Shown one piece after another: positions 31,554-44,224 of a stretch of 64,000 nucleotides of DNA (positions are counted from its first letter, which is position 1; each line of letters begins with the position of its first letter). Source of the stretch: Brachionus manjavacas (taxonomy: Eukaryota > Rotifera > Eurotatoria > Ploima > Brachionidae); NCBI GenBank assembly GCA_019054805.1, contig JAHQIY010000005.1, positions 2,835,501 through 2,899,500 of the forward strand, written 5' to 3'. Below the pieces are notes generated by a model. It was not told the origin of the DNA. It did no database searches and worked only from the letters and a program-made list of their open reading frames with translations. The translations under genes were made by a program, and so were the position numbers.

Positions 31554-33440
31554 TTTCTTGTTCTGTTCAAGATTTTGAATCTTTTTCTTTTAAATTTTGA
31601 ATTTTGAAGCTTGAAGCCAAGTAAATTTCGTAACCGAATTCATAAATTTAAAATTTTCAAAAACAACTTTTCAAAGCAACCACTCTATATATTTTCATTT
31701 ATTCTGTTTTTTATACAAATATATCCAGTACAAACAACTACAATTCAAACCCTACTTAATTTAGGTGAATTTTCTTTTCTGTTGATATTTACTAATTCAG
31801 CCAAAAAAAAATATAAAAATTAGCTTTAAATTATGTTTGAGTAGAAAGCTCTACTAAGTGGTCAGGTTTTCGTGTTGGCTCTATTGTTTTATTTTGTGTC
31901 TAAAAAAATTAAGCTTAATTAGTTTCGAAGGCCAAACCGGTTGGAAAATTTCGTGCTTCTTTTGTATTGTTCACAGGGCGTATAGACAAATTTCAATACA
32001 ATTTATCACGTATTCATTAAATACCTATTCTTTTATACAATTTTAAAATCATTGACAATATAAAAAATATCAATCACTAATCATTAAGTCGATTTTAGCC
32101 TCAAGCAAAAAAAATTGTTGATATTAAAAATTTTAATTTAAAATCTAAAAAATTATTTTATTTCGAAATTAAGACACATTTTCTAGAAATCGATCGGCTG
32201 ATATTTTTGATACGATTACATAATCAAATGATCAAATATTTAACAAATTTTTTTTCGATATTTGCTATTTAGATATTAATTTCCTTTCTCTTGAAAATAC
32301 AAAGTTATTCGAAATTAGAAAATCTTAATTTATTTGATCTTTTCTATTTTTTTTAAATTCTTTCCCATGAAAAATAAATCACAGACTTAAGTTTTTATTT
32401 TTCTCAAAAGACAAATTAATCAAAAGAAAGCATTTAAAAATTTACTGAAAAAATTACGCAAAAGATAGTAAATATTTAGATTAGATTCTTAGTTAGATCC
32501 AGATAAAAAATATTAAATAATCTCAATTCACCTAAAACAAGATTTTAAAATAATATTCTCAAATTTTGAAACTGGCTATTAAATAACTCACAAAGCCGAT
32601 TAAATTAATTAATTAAAATTCGGTTGTCACTAAAATTCAGACACGGACAAAATATCAAAAACAGTTGAATAACAACCTTTGATTACAAAAATTAAATTTT
32701 TTTTGAATTACTGGACACAAAAAAAATAAAATTTTTTAACTTTCGAGTGTTACTATAACGTCAGTCTCTTCAGTCAATCTTTTAAAAAACAAAATCTTTT
32801 AGTTCTTTGGCTTTTTATCAGAAAATTTTTTAGTTTTCTGTCAAAATTTTCGCCAAAACAAATAATGGCAATTTTCAATTTTTCCTCTCTTAAACAAAAA
32901 TTGTGAATTTTTTTATCTAAAATTATTTAAAAAAATCGTAAAATAAATGAAAATTTTTTGAAAAAAAAATTTTGATTTTTTTTAACTTACAGAATCCTCT
33001 GTCCGTTCTCATTATATGAAAATTTCGTGTCCTTAATTTAGTAATTATAATAAATTAAAGTTTCTTAGAAAACTTTCAGAGTCTATTGCATTATGTGACC
33101 AGTAAATGTTACTGAATTATGTTATAAGGACTTATTGCCTATTACATGAAACTTAAAGTATCAAGAACTGAATTTAAACTGGTCACTAACAAAATAAATC
33201 TTTAAATAAATTTGATTAAATTTGAAGTTGCTGTCAATGTTGATAATGATGGTGTTGATTCTAAGAATGAGCAACATAGACTTAGATCTTATACCACTAT
33301 TACTTATCGTGTGGCTGTACTTAATACTAAATTAAAAGTCTTTAACTTACTTAACATAAATATAAGAGCTTAAATTATAAGAAAAAGTCCTTAAAGCATT
33401 TCTAAGAGTTCCGAAGAAACTATTCAAAGTGTCAATAAGC
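31554..33440. other. spacer, no gene seen
   Basis: Upstream flank of the glycosyltransferase. Short plus-strand frames near 31620-32040 include a hydrophobic stretch but have no ATG in a convincing context and no family match. Confidence 0.4.
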
Positions 33441-33449
33441 ATTTGGGAA

Positions 33450-33825
33450 AAAAAGCCATGTTACATGCCCTCATTGTGGTAAATTTTTTGAAAATGGAAA
33501 AGAGATTAAGTTACCTATTTCTTAAATTAAACAATCAGTTTGTGTACCCTGGATATTTTAGAAACGCCTCGAACAATTGATTGAAAAATGTCAAACTTAG
33601 TATCATCTCATTATTTGAATTATTATTTAAATTATTTGTTGAAAAAAATACATAGGGAATCTTGCCAATAGAACGAATCAACTAAATGAAGTAAAAGTGC
33701 GATCAATCGAAAATTTTTGGTCAAATTTGAAAGTTGAAGTATATGAAGGTAATTAGAAGTTCAAGGAAATAAAAGCAAAATGAGTAAGAAAAATGGATCT
33801 AAGGGTATTGTGAAATTCAAATACA
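33450..33825 (+). mobile_element. Tc1/mariner-type transposase remnant
   Basis: Plus-strand pieces resemble the end of a DDE/D transposase: NLANRTNQLNEV followed by RSIENFWSNLKVEVYEGN, matching the family motif (N)PxNxPQxRPIExFWxxLKxxVY. Stops and frame changes break the frame. A Cys-His pair HVTCPHCGK lies upstream at about 33460. Terminal repeats were not identified. Confidence 0.6.
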
Positions 33826-35523
33826 AAAAAATACAATAATTATTCCTTAAAAAAAAAATTTTAATTAAGATTACAGATAATATATTTTAAAAATTCTGCA
33901 ACAAAGTGAAACATATTTTATTACACCTTTTATTTCCCGAAAAAAAGTATCTTTATTTTCTTTATTTTTTTGTAAATCAAATCAATAATCAATATAAATC
34001 TTGATTTGATGTTTTATTTTTTGTCTTAATTTAACATTAACAAGGCTTATTTTAGGTAAAAAAAAAAGTATGCAGCAGTATTTTTTCAAATATATTTTAT
34101 TATATTTAATTTTGATTTTCTAAAAAACGAAAAATTTTTGTTTAACTTGTATTTGAATTTGATAATACCGATCTAAGGATAGTAGAAGATCGTTCTATGA
34201 AGTTCAATACCTTATTTAATATGATGTTTTTAAAGTAAAGATATTTAAAGAACCAATATTCCTTAAATAATTTTTATTTGCCATTTTTATTCTAAACCAG
34301 TTATCAACAATGTGTCTATGTGATTAAAAATTTTGTTTACGATGTGATAAAATGATAATTGTTTTTTTAAATTTTGGTCACTAATTTTCGATTTTGTATC
34401 CCTATATCACTAATATTTCTGATTATAAAATCGAAATATTAAAAAAAAATATATAAGGATATTTTTTAGAATAAAAAATTAATCAATATTGAATGTTTTG
34501 AAAATTTTTTTCAAAATTTTCTTTGATTTTGAAATATTGATTTTTAAGCAGGTAATGCAAATAGAAATTTTTGTTTAATCAAGGTAGTGAAAAGTTGTTA
34601 ACAGAGCAATTTTTTTATTTGATTTGTATAATTTACTTTCTGCTTGTTTTCTTGCTATGAAAACATTTAAATCGTCAAACATGCATTGAATTTCATCTAC
34701 CATCATAGTACAAAATCATTCAATGATAAATTTTTTAATTTAATCATATAATTAAATTTGCAGAGAAAGATTTGAAAATGCTGAGTTTATCTCAAGATTT
34801 AGCTTTTTTTTTAAATTGCTTAAGTTGTTAAATTTTAAAAATAAAATTCAAATCAGAATTGTTTTTAAGTCACAAGTCTTAAGTCAAGTCATGTAAAATA
34901 AGTTAAATTTAAAAAAAAAGTCCGAAAATGTTGCTCTTACCATTCCAGGTAGTTATTGTGGCGGCCTAGTCAAAGTCAAAGTCATAATTTTGGCTTAAAT
35001 TTTTGTGAAATTTTTGAGCTAAATCTTAAATAGCTTTATTATTTTATTAAAGATTAACAAATAAATTCAATTTTTTTAATATTTAATTCCGGTTGATTTA
35101 AATACACAGAATTTAATAAAAAAAATTATTTAGAAATTAATTTTCTCGGATTATTTTTTTAATATGTACTACATATTAGTAGTTTTTGAATTTATTTAAA
35201 CCATTTAAGAATCAAATTTTGAAATTTTTAGTAAAATGTTTAATTAATTAAATTTTTAGGTAGAATTTTTTAGAAAAAAAATTTATCCCGAAATCAATTT
35301 TTCGGTTCTTTTCACAATTTTAACTAAAAAATGTTGAAAGACAGAATTTCAAATATAGTTAAATCATTATTTTTCTGGACAAAAAAGGCCTAAAAGTTAA
35401 CAAATTAATGGTAAAAAAGTATTTTTTGTTAAATTTCACCATCAATGTACAATAAAAGTTATTTCACTGAATTATATTATTTATAATACCATAAACACTA
35501 GGTTTAATTATAATAAAAAATAT
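33826..35523. other. spacer with an AAGTC-rich repeat
   Basis: AT-rich, no exon seen. At 34867-34890 it carries AAGTCACAAGTCTTAAGTCA, a motif shared with 17723-17739 and with the hairpin at 39527-39688. Confidence 0.4.
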
Positions 35524-36843
35524 ATGATGGAAACTCATCGACCTATTCGACCAGTAGTTAGAGGACCTTTGACTGGTACGGCAGGAGCTGTGCCAATACG
35601 TAACGAAAAGGGTGAAATATCAATGCAAAAAGTAAAAGTAAAACGTTACGTGGCTGGAGAACGTCCCAAGTATGCGCATGAATCTGATGAATCAGTTCAA
35701 TCAGAATCAGAAGAAGAACCAGAGGAAAAGGATCAAAAAGTTCAACAAGTAATTGAGCATCGCCAAGTCGATGACAGACGATTAAGAAGATTAGCAGAAG
35801 TAGAAAGACCTGATCTTGAATCGACTGAGGCCAGAATACGCCGCCATCGTCAAATAATTGAGCCCTCAATAGTTGAAGAAAATGAGGAGGAAATTGAAGA
35901 AACAGTTGAAGTTAAAGTAAAAGAAGAATCTGATAAAGAAGAAGACATGGACGAGGATGAACGTTTTAAGCGAAGAATGGAACTAAGACAAAAGGCTCTT
36001 CAGCGCCAAGAAGAATTGATGAAAATAGAAGAGGAAAAGCAGCAGCAAGCGTCTGAAGAAGAATCCGAGGAAGAGTCCGAATACGAAGAAGAGGAATACA
36101 CAGACTCGGATGAAGACATGGCGCCAAGACTGAAGCCAGTTTTTGTCCGAAAATCAGAAAGGAAAACTATTCAAGAGAGGGAAGAGGAGGAAAGACACCA
36201 ATTGGAATTGGAGAGAGAGCGTGAACGTCTGCATGAGGAATCGGTTAAACAAACACGCAAAATCATCCAAGACGAAGTTTCTAGAGAAAGATTAGCTGAA
36301 AAAGAAAACGACGAAAACATTTTGTGTGATTTTGCCACCGATGATGAGCTCGATGAAAATGACTATGAGGCATGGAAGCTGAGAGAGCTGAAAAGAATTA
36401 AGCGAGATAGAGAGGAAAAAGAAAGAATAGAAAAAGAAAAAGAAGAAATACAGCGAATAAGAAATATGACAGAAGAGGAACGCTTGGAATTTTTGAAATT
36501 GAACCCGAAGAAAATTTCGAACAAAGCCGATAAAGGCAAGTACAAATTCTTGCAAAAATACTATCACAGAGGTGCATTCTTTATGGATGAAGATGATGAA
36601 TTGTATAAACGAAATTATGCCGAGCCGACTTTGGAAGATCATTTTGACAAAACAATTTTGCCAAAAGTCATGCAGGTTAAGAATTTTGGTATGGCTGGAC
36701 GCACAAAATACACTCACTTGCTTGACCAAGATACAACAAGACGCGAAGACGATCCATGGACAAATCAGGAGAAATTCCTGAGTGGACGAGGTGGTGGAAC
36801 TAAGCAAAATTTTGAAAATCCATCTCTTAAAAGAAAAAAATAG
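35524..36843 (+). CDS. MFAP1: microfibrillar-associated protein 1 (spliceosome component)
   Basis: Intronless frame of 439 aa, the same length as vertebrate MFAP1. Despite its name the protein is a nuclear factor of the spliceosomal B complex. Conserved blocks: near the N-terminus TAGAVPIRNEKGEIS and KVKVKRYVAGERPKYA; in the middle an acidic, charged coiled-coil region with EYEEEEYTDSDEDMAPRLKP and VFVRK; then YEAWKLRELKRIKRDREEKE; and the C-terminal GKYKFLQKYYHRGAFFMDED, APTLEDHF-type EPTLEDHFDKTILPKVMQVK and GRTKYTHLLDQDTT. Two Met codons begin the frame. A poly(A) signal AATAAA is at 36898. Single-exon structure in a genome with many short introns could reflect ancient retroposition or intron loss, but there is no sign of decay. 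Confidence 0.97.
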   Translation: MMETHRPIRPVVRGPLTGTAGAVPIRNEKGEISMQKVKVKRYVAGERPKYAHESDESVQSESEEEPEEKDQKVQQVIEHRQVDDRRLRRLAEVERPDLESTEARIRRHRQIIEPSIVEENEEEIEETVEVKVKEESDKEEDMDEDERFKRRMELRQKALQRQEELMKIEEEKQQQASEEESEEESEYEEEEYTDSDEDMAPRLKPVFVRKSERKTIQEREEEERHQLELERERERLHEESVKQTRKIIQDEVSRERLAEKENDENILCDFATDDELDENDYEAWKLRELKRIKRDREEKERIEKEKEEIQRIRNMTEEERLEFLKLNPKKISNKADKGKYKFLQKYYHRGAFFMDEDDELYKRNYAEPTLEDHFDKTILPKVMQVKNFGMAGRTKYTHLLDQDTTRREDDPWTNQEKFLSGRGGGTKQNFENPSLKRKK

Positions 36844-36999
36844 TTGCTGTATTTCAAAAAACAATTCTATGTAAATTCTGTTATTTTTAATCATTTAAAT
36901 AAAAAAATATTTTTTAATATTTTGAATTGAATATTTAAAAAAAACACTGTATTAAATCGGAATTTTTCGAAACTTAATAAGTGAGAAAGTTAGCTTAGT

Positions 37000-38240
37000 G
37001 TTTGAGGGCCTGAGTGCGAGTGGTCAGAGATTCACTTATTTTGATTTCTTTGAAATTGATGGCTGACCGGTGGTGTGACCACGAGTCAGTCGGTTTTAAT
37101 TAAAAGAAATTTAAGAAAAGTTTCGAAAGCTGCCGGATTCACTGATAGCAGTTCTTATTTATGATCGCCGATATTGTGCCAGGACGCAAGATTGTTGACG
37201 GTGAAATGAGTCTTCTTGAAGGCTCGTCTGCCGGATTGTCGGCAGAGGGCACTTGACAACTTGTATGTTGTTCACTGCCCTGTAGTAGTTGAACAGAAGA
37301 ATGAGGCAGAAGAACCGCTTAGCTCTTACTCGCTTCCCAATCACTGTCATGTTCTCGATTGAGATAATGCAAAGAAGCTGCCGCTTCATTAAAAGGATCT
37401 GAGGCTGAGAATTCCCTTCCTGAGTAATCATCGACCGCCCCAAGCTAGAACTCTGAAGCATAAGTAAACCAGGCCCTATTCAATCTGGGATACTTCCTAA
37501 ATCTCAACCTATCGAAATGTAAGATCAGGCTGAGATACCACCACTATTCCCTTCTGGTGGTTATGGTCATCTTAAGGAGCGTATTAATAGCGGGACCTAC
37601 CTTACCTTCAAAACCCAGATAATAGTTCAAATAACCCCTCACTCTCATAAGAGGCCTTCCCTAAGAGTCGGAAAACAATAAGGATTCAGCCATGCTGTGT
37701 ACGAAGGTTTTTGCTTCCTTAGTGCGAGTTATCTCTAAACCATCCCATTCTGCATCCAGGAAATTTATGTTTTTAACCGGATTTAGAACTGACTTGTGTT
37801 CAAAACCCACCCAGCTAGTCTCAATTTTACCCTTGGCACACCCAGCAAGACCTGGAGCTTATGACGATCCGGGTGCGCGATGATGTATGGCATACGTGAA
37901 TTTCGTATGCTTCTAGATGAACTTAAGCAGAAAATTCAGGAGACATTGTTGAACGTAGGGGGCAATGTACAAGCTGGGCATCCTGGTAAAGTTATTGAAC
38001 TTGGCCCCGTAACCAAATGTGGTAATAAACTTTGATTTGGGGTACAAGTTTATATTGAAAAAGGCTTGTTTGAAGTCGATCTTAGTGTACAATAGGTGTA
38101 TTGGGCACTTTAGGTCGTTTACGACCTGATAGATCGACTTCAGAGAAAACTTAGGAGCCTCTATAACCTTTGTGAGAGTTGAAAAATCAGCTTTTGGTCT
38201 CTCTTTCGAGCCGAGTCTCGATACCAATTGCTTTATAATT
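37000..38240 (-). mobile_element. retroelement fossil (reverse transcriptase and RNase H region; LTR/DIRS kin)
   Basis: Minus-strand remnants resemble a reverse transcriptase of LTR-retrotransposon or DIRS kin (KIDFKQAFFNINLYP and a TTFGYG..FTRMP block, 38227-37913), and downstream a block ending NPADEPSR typical of the RNase H end of such elements. Base composition is clearly less AT-rich than the surroundings. The copy is broken, with multiple interruptions, and no terminal repeats were identified. Looks old. Confidence 0.6.
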
Positions 38241-38479
38241 GATTCTTTATTTTCATTTTTCTTTTTTGCTTGTACAACAATTTAATTACTTCTGTGTCTA
38301 AATTTTTTTTTCAAAAAGAATTAAGATCACAAAAATTTGTTAAGTTTCATTCTTGACCCAACATTTCAATCTAACCTCTAAAATTAAAAGTGAGGCGACA
38401 CTGTGCCTAAAAAAATTTCTGTCTACTTCTACTTCCAGTGTTGTCTGCATACAACAAGTGAAATGATGTTTTTTCGGGA

Positions 38480-38827
38480 TTGTGAAGTTCGTTTCAATTC
38501 GATCATTTCAATTCAGAAAAGTTTGAATGACTTTTTTACTAAAAGAGATAATTCAGTTCTGTAAAAAGCTTAATTATAACCAAATTTGCTAAATGCAGTA
38601 AAATAAGTCTGCAAAATACCATGCAATATTCTGCATTTTGCACCCCATTAAAAAATATTCCAATCAAGTGTGCAATTAAATTGCAGAGTTTTTGCAAACA
38701 TATATTTTTGGATTAAGCAAAGTTGCTTAACCATTAAGCATTTTACAGAAATAAATTATCTCTTTTAGTAAAAAAGTTATTCAAGTTTTTCTGAATTAGA
38801 ACGATCGAATTGAAATGAACTTCACAA
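38480..38827. mobile_element. foldback MITE with 95-bp inverted repeats
   Basis: The arms 38480-38574 and 38733-38827 are reverse complements with roughly 10 mismatches, both beginning TTGTGAAGTTC and containing TTTTTTACTAAAAGAGATAA. The loop is about 158 nt. TTTTTCGG occurs just outside both ends (about 38470 and 38834), a possible target duplication. No coding capacity. Confidence 0.75.
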
Positions 38828-39526
38828 CCCCTGCTTTTTCGGTGATTTTTTAACTTTTCCAAACCTTATAAATTTAATCCGGTATTTTAATTTCACTACA
38901 ACTGAAAAAGAACAACCAAAAATGTATTTTTAAATTTAAATTAAATTAAATTTTAATTTACCATTCTAGTTCATCGATCAAATTTTTTAATATTTAAATT
39001 ATACAAAAATTAGACTTACCTGTTTTGTCATAAGGTTTTTTCCAAAATTTGTGACAAGTTTTTTCGTTGTGACCAGAAATGAATAGTTAAGATTTTTTGA
39101 CTTTCAAACAAATTTATTTATAGCTTGAAAATATCGAGTAAAAGTTTGCAAAATGATTCTTTTTTAGAAGATATCAGCCCATAATCTCAAAAGTTGATAG
39201 ACGATTTATATTTTACATTATTTATCAAGTTTTCTGAGTATATTTTTGGCTTATTTTTTTTTAAATGTGTTAAAAAAACCTTTATGTCTCTAAAATAAGC
39301 TATTCAAATCTAAAAAGTTTTAAAAATTTAAATTGTAAAATAAAATATTTTATTAAGTTTTTAATTTTATTGTCACAAAACCCATACTGACCTATTTTGT
39401 CACATAAACCTTACCGGCCCAATTGAGTAGTGGTTTCTCGCGGTTGTTGGAGCATTTAGTAAACGGGCGGCCTTAGATACGGTCAGAATTTTAGAATTAA
39501 AAAAAAATTCTTAGATAATAACAAAA

Positions 39527-39688
39527 ATTAAATAATTGATTCTTTTCAGTGGTTAAACCCAGAGTTATTTATAAGTCATAAGTCTCAAGTCAAGTCCAAG
39601 GGCAACTTTTTTTATAAAGTCCAGACTTGAGACTTGTGACTTATAAATAACTCTGGGTTTAACCACTGAAAAGAATCAATTATTTAAT
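39527..39688. repeat. near-perfect 65-bp hairpin
   Basis: Arms 39527-39591 and 39624-39688 are reverse complements with one mismatch seen, around a 32-nt loop. The stem contains GTGGTTAAACCCAGAGTTAT and AAGTCATAAGTCTCAAGTC. It lies between non-coding stretches, and no adjoining gene is visible. Confidence 0.8.
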
Positions 39689-40959
39689 ATTTTATTCATG
39701 TTAAGAGATCGTATTGTTTTTTGAAGGATATTTGAAAATTTATTTTTTAACAGAGAACTCAGGATATGCTCTACAGGACAAAATAATGGTCCATCAATTC
39801 AACGTATGCTTAGCGCTATAGAGTAACACTTGAAAAAAGAATAAAAAAATCATGATCCTGATTATCATTTTGAAAATGATATTTTCTGTAAGAAAATTTG
39901 TTGGTTTACTATGATGATATTATTTGGAATAGTTTAGTGATAATCATGAAGGTCTTGACAACATAAATCATTATACTTGAATAATAGAAAAATAAAAATG
40001 AATTAGATTAATAAGAAAATTCAGATTTATTTGAATAATGGATTAAAATGAATAGATTATAAAAATAAGATAATACCGATTAAGTTTCTCCCTATGGTAA
40101 TAATATTTTTAAACGATATTTTAGTATGGATGCGTATTTTATTTTGATCTTTTCCTTTAGAAATATTTTTTTTATTAATAAAACGCAACTAAAACGAATA
40201 AAACTATTTATTACCTCTATTAAAGAAAAATTAAGTTTGACCTTTGAATTAAGTCTTCTTAAGGCTTTTGTTTTTTAATTTAATTTATTATATCTATGAT
40301 CATAACGTGGTAAACATATATTTTGGCAAAAATGAATTTGGATAATCTTTATCCTCAAATTTAATCATAAAAACACAGTATTTAAATCAAGTTTTTTGAT
40401 TTTAGCTTGAGCATCATTCAAGTTATCTATTTATTTTTTTAGTATCAATTCCATCTTTTTAAAAGTTGGAGATTTTTTTTTTTTATATTTTTAACCACAA
40501 AAAGTACTCTTTAAATAATAAAGAGGAATAAAAATATAATTTCATAATTAAAAAAATTCAAAATTATTAAATATTTTATTGTATCTCAGTTAGAAACCAA
40601 TTCATATTTTTATTTAACCATAAGCTCTGTCAAAACTGAAAAAGTTTTAAAAACTTTAAGCGTTATTTATTTTCTCTATCAAGTTTTTCGCCTTGGTTGT
40701 AAGGTAAAAATTGCCTATTTCGTGCATTTTTAAGTCAATTTATGAACATGCTTTTAAGATCAACTAAGCGTAAATAAATTGATCCAAATTATGTTAAAAA
40801 AAAACATTTATATATTCTTTTCTATTAATTTTTAAATGTTTAATAATTCTGATAATGATTGTTAGATTTAAAAATTTATTTTAAATATTCATAGTAATTT
40901 TCTATTGTTTTTTTAATATTTTATTGTAAAATAGAACTAAGTAAAAATTTTTGGATATT
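39689..40959. other. spacer, no gene seen
   Basis: AT-rich sequence between the hairpin and the small two-exon gene. No exon-like stretch or repeat recognised. Confidence 0.4.
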
Positions 40960-41235
40960 TTATATTAGCTTAACTGGCTGTTGGCTTAATTCCTTTAAAA
41001 CTTCTTTTCCATAAGATTTTGATGGACCATAAGATTTATAAGGTTTTTTTTTGTTTAATTTTGAATAAATTTGAATCGGCTCTTAAAAATTATTTAAATA
41101 AAAAATTGTAACAGATAATTAAAAATATTTATTACCCGGAGTAATGTTTGTTTCAGTGAATAAATTATTTGGTCTTAGTTCGATGTTTCGATTGATGATT
41201 TTTGGGCATTTGACATTTGAATTAATATGATCCAT
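40960..41235 (-). CDS. small two-exon gene, 73-residue protein of unknown function
   Basis: Exon 1 (41235-41136) begins MDHINSNVKCPKIINRN and ends at CCGG|GTAATA. Exon 2 (41081-40960) follows TTTTTAAG and ends KELSQQPVKLI and a stop. The 54-nt intron and the split codon G|AG keep phase (222 nt, 74 codons with stop). The product is basic, with KLNKKKPYKSYGPSKSYGKE in the middle, no signal peptide, no membrane segment and one Cys. I recognise no family. More exons could exist upstream, since CTGAG precedes the first ATG. The fit of intron size, splice sites and phase makes a real gene likely. Confidence 0.5.
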
Positions 41236-44224
41236 ACTCAGTAAAGGAATAGAAACAAATAAGCAAATATAATTTTTTTAACTCTTGAAACTATAGCTAC
41301 TTCTTATGAAAAATATTAACTTATTGCATTTTTTAAAGTTTCTTAAGCATTTCACATCAAGTTTTTTTTCTCAAAAGCTTGTCTAAAGGTTTATCAATTC
41401 ACATGGATACCTTTAATTGGAAGTGTGCAAGAAGTTTTATTTTTTTTAATTACATAATTGCAATTTCTAATTTCTATAGCTAAATAATTAAAATTTTCAA
41501 ACAAATAATTGTTGACTAAGTTATTTTATTTGATTTTTTGCACAATGATTGATGATTAATGAATTGATTAATGATTTAAATTGCGCTTGTCTCCATCCTG
41601 TTTTCTATTGTAAATTCGATTAAAACTTTAAACATATATAATCGATAATTTTCAACATTTTAAAGCTAAATTAGCTACAATTTTAATATTTTATTTTTTT
41701 GAACCTAAATATTAATTTAATAATTTGATTTTTTATTTATTGTTTGCACCAAAGAATCAATTTGAATTATATCCTGGAATTATCTAGAACTTCATCAAAA
41801 CATTATATTGCCTTAAGTTGTTAATTTTGTCTTAAATTTTGCTAGTTTTATCCTGTCCCAGAATGAGATATCAAACTTAAATTGTAAAGAGTTAAATTAA
41901 ATAATTTCTATTAAAAAAAAATTTAAATAACAAATTTTCGTTTCAGAATAAATTATTTTTTCATTATGGAGTCAACCAAATTAATGTTTATTTTGATAGA
42001 AACTTGAATTTAAAAAATAAAAGAGTACTCTAAAAAACTAAAGAAAATATTTGAAAACATTTTAGATAAAAATTATAGATTTTAAAATATCATAAAAGTA
42101 CATAATGAGTTTTATAATTAAAGTTTAGATTTCAATAATTAGACTAAATGAAGATTGAGTGAAATTTTTTTCTTAAATTAGATCAACTATTAAAAAAATT
42201 TTATATCTTTGAATTTAGAAAAAAATAAATTAAAAATTTGATTTGTTTTAAAGGATTTATTCTTTTTTGAAGAAAAATTTAAGCATTAATTAATCTAATT
42301 TTTATTAGAATAAAGTAGAGACAAATGAGCAACAAATTCTAGTCTATGATTAATATAAAAATATTTTTATCAAAAGTAATTAAAGTAAGTAAATTATAAT
42401 ACAGTAATCAACTAAAAAAAATACAAAAAAAAAAGACAATTTAATTCTTAATTATTTAAAACAAATATCCGTATTTATTTTTGAATATCCGTTTTAAAGC
42501 CTTTTAACCAAAATTCAGCTCTTTGAAATAATTTTTGTCAATTAAGAGTTAATTTGTAATCATTTTTTTTATCGCTTTGGGAAATTTGTTCCGTCATTTG
42601 ACTAAATTGAAAAATTTTTAGTTTTTAAAAAGAGAAAAAATTTCTGGACACTAAGGTATAATTTAAAAAAACAAGAAAATCATATTTACTTTAGACTTGT
42701 AAGAAAAATAAAAAATTTACCCTTAACGATTTCGATAAATAATATTTCAAAATTATTTTTCCAAAACACATTAAAGGTTTTGTCAATTAAGTATGTTGGG
42801 TTTCATTTTATTTTAATTCTTCATGATTGTCATTATATATATTGTACAATATTTTTAATGTAGCTTTTATTTTTATTTTTCACTAGACTTTTTTCTCCAA
42901 AAAACATTCAGCATAATCGGTTTAATCTGAATTTCCTACTTTTTCAAAACCTGTTATCTAAATTAGCTTATTTGAATAAATTTGAATTTTGAACTAAAAA
43001 TAAGCTGCATTTTAAATTTCATCACTCAAAATTGAGGGAATTTATATCGGGCAAAAATTATTTAAAGGCTTAAATTAATTTTTTTTAATGCATTGAGATA
43101 AAATTTAGAAATTTTATTTATAAAAACTTTTAAAACAAAAAATTACTTAATAAAGCAAATAATATTTTTTATAGATAATATTAGGGTCATAAAAAGAGGA
43201 CTTTTTTGCAAAGGATGGTGAAATTTTGTTCTCCTCAATTTGGAGCAAATTTTCTTAATAAATGACGAATGAATTTTAACAACTGTTCAAAAATTAATAT
43301 TAAAATCAGTTTGATTTTTACTTGAACAATTTAGTTACGTAATTTTTAGGAAAATCTTTTCAATTTATTTTAAAAAAATTTCGCAGATTGAAAAAAATTA
43401 AAAAGACTTTTAAATGCTAATTTGATATTTTATTATAGAGTAATTGGCAAGACTAGATTCAGCCATGGAAACATACTTTGTTTATCATTTATCATTAATC
43501 AAAAAGTTTTAAAATGTCATTTTTCGACAAAAGAAGATAGCATAACAAAAATTTTAAATTAAGTTATTAGTATCAATTTACAAATTTTATGCTTTTGTTT
43601 TTTCATAATTTATTGCTTAATTTTGTCAGAAAATCAATGAAAATCAACGATGATTTAGGGATTATTTTAAATGATCATGAGACCATATATTTTTTTCCAA
43701 TACTTATTTTACAATCATGAAAATCATTAAAAAAAGAATAATTTTAAATCTTTTAGCATGAGTATACAAGTAATATTAAAATTGACTATTTTTTTTCCAA
43801 AATTCAAAATCCATTAATCAAATGTTTGATTTTAAATTAGAAAATGAAATTACATAATCATTCAAACTTAATTTTATATCAAATAAAAAAAAATCTTTTA
43901 ATATTCACATATAGCCTAGTGATTTGTGTTCACTATTAATTTTGTTATTAGTTAATTTATTTTATCCAAAATCATGCAACAATAAAAATTGATTTGGTTG
44001 TTCTATTTCTCAATCGAAATTCCTTCAACTCTTCTTAATTTATTACCTGAGCATACTTTTCTTTTCTTACAGAACAGTTAGCAAATACAGGGAGAAAATA
44101 AAATAGTGTAATTTATTATTTTTATTTTTTGTTTTTGTTTCTAAATGTTTACTCGTACCAAAAATATTTTTTTCATCATCAAAGTAAAAATTTTCGTTTA
44201 AAACAATTTTATTAGCAAGCGATA
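41236..44224. other. 3-kb spacer, no gene seen
   Basis: Very AT-rich region upstream of both the small minus-strand gene and the alpha-crystallin-domain gene. No open frame, repeat pair or promoter motif could be assigned. Confidence 0.4.

Noticed and set aside
36292-36894. 200-codon minus-strand frame
   Set aside because: Mirror of the Glu/Lys-rich MFAP1 coding strand, which reads as Phe/Ser/Leu on the other strand.
37159-37461. 100-codon minus-strand frame as a host gene
   Set aside because: Lies in the retroelement fossil and shows no host-gene features.
44000-44224. Heat-shock element upstream of the alpha-crystallin gene
   Set aside because: A GAAATTCCTTC stretch is near but does not give the inverted nGAAnnTTCn array.
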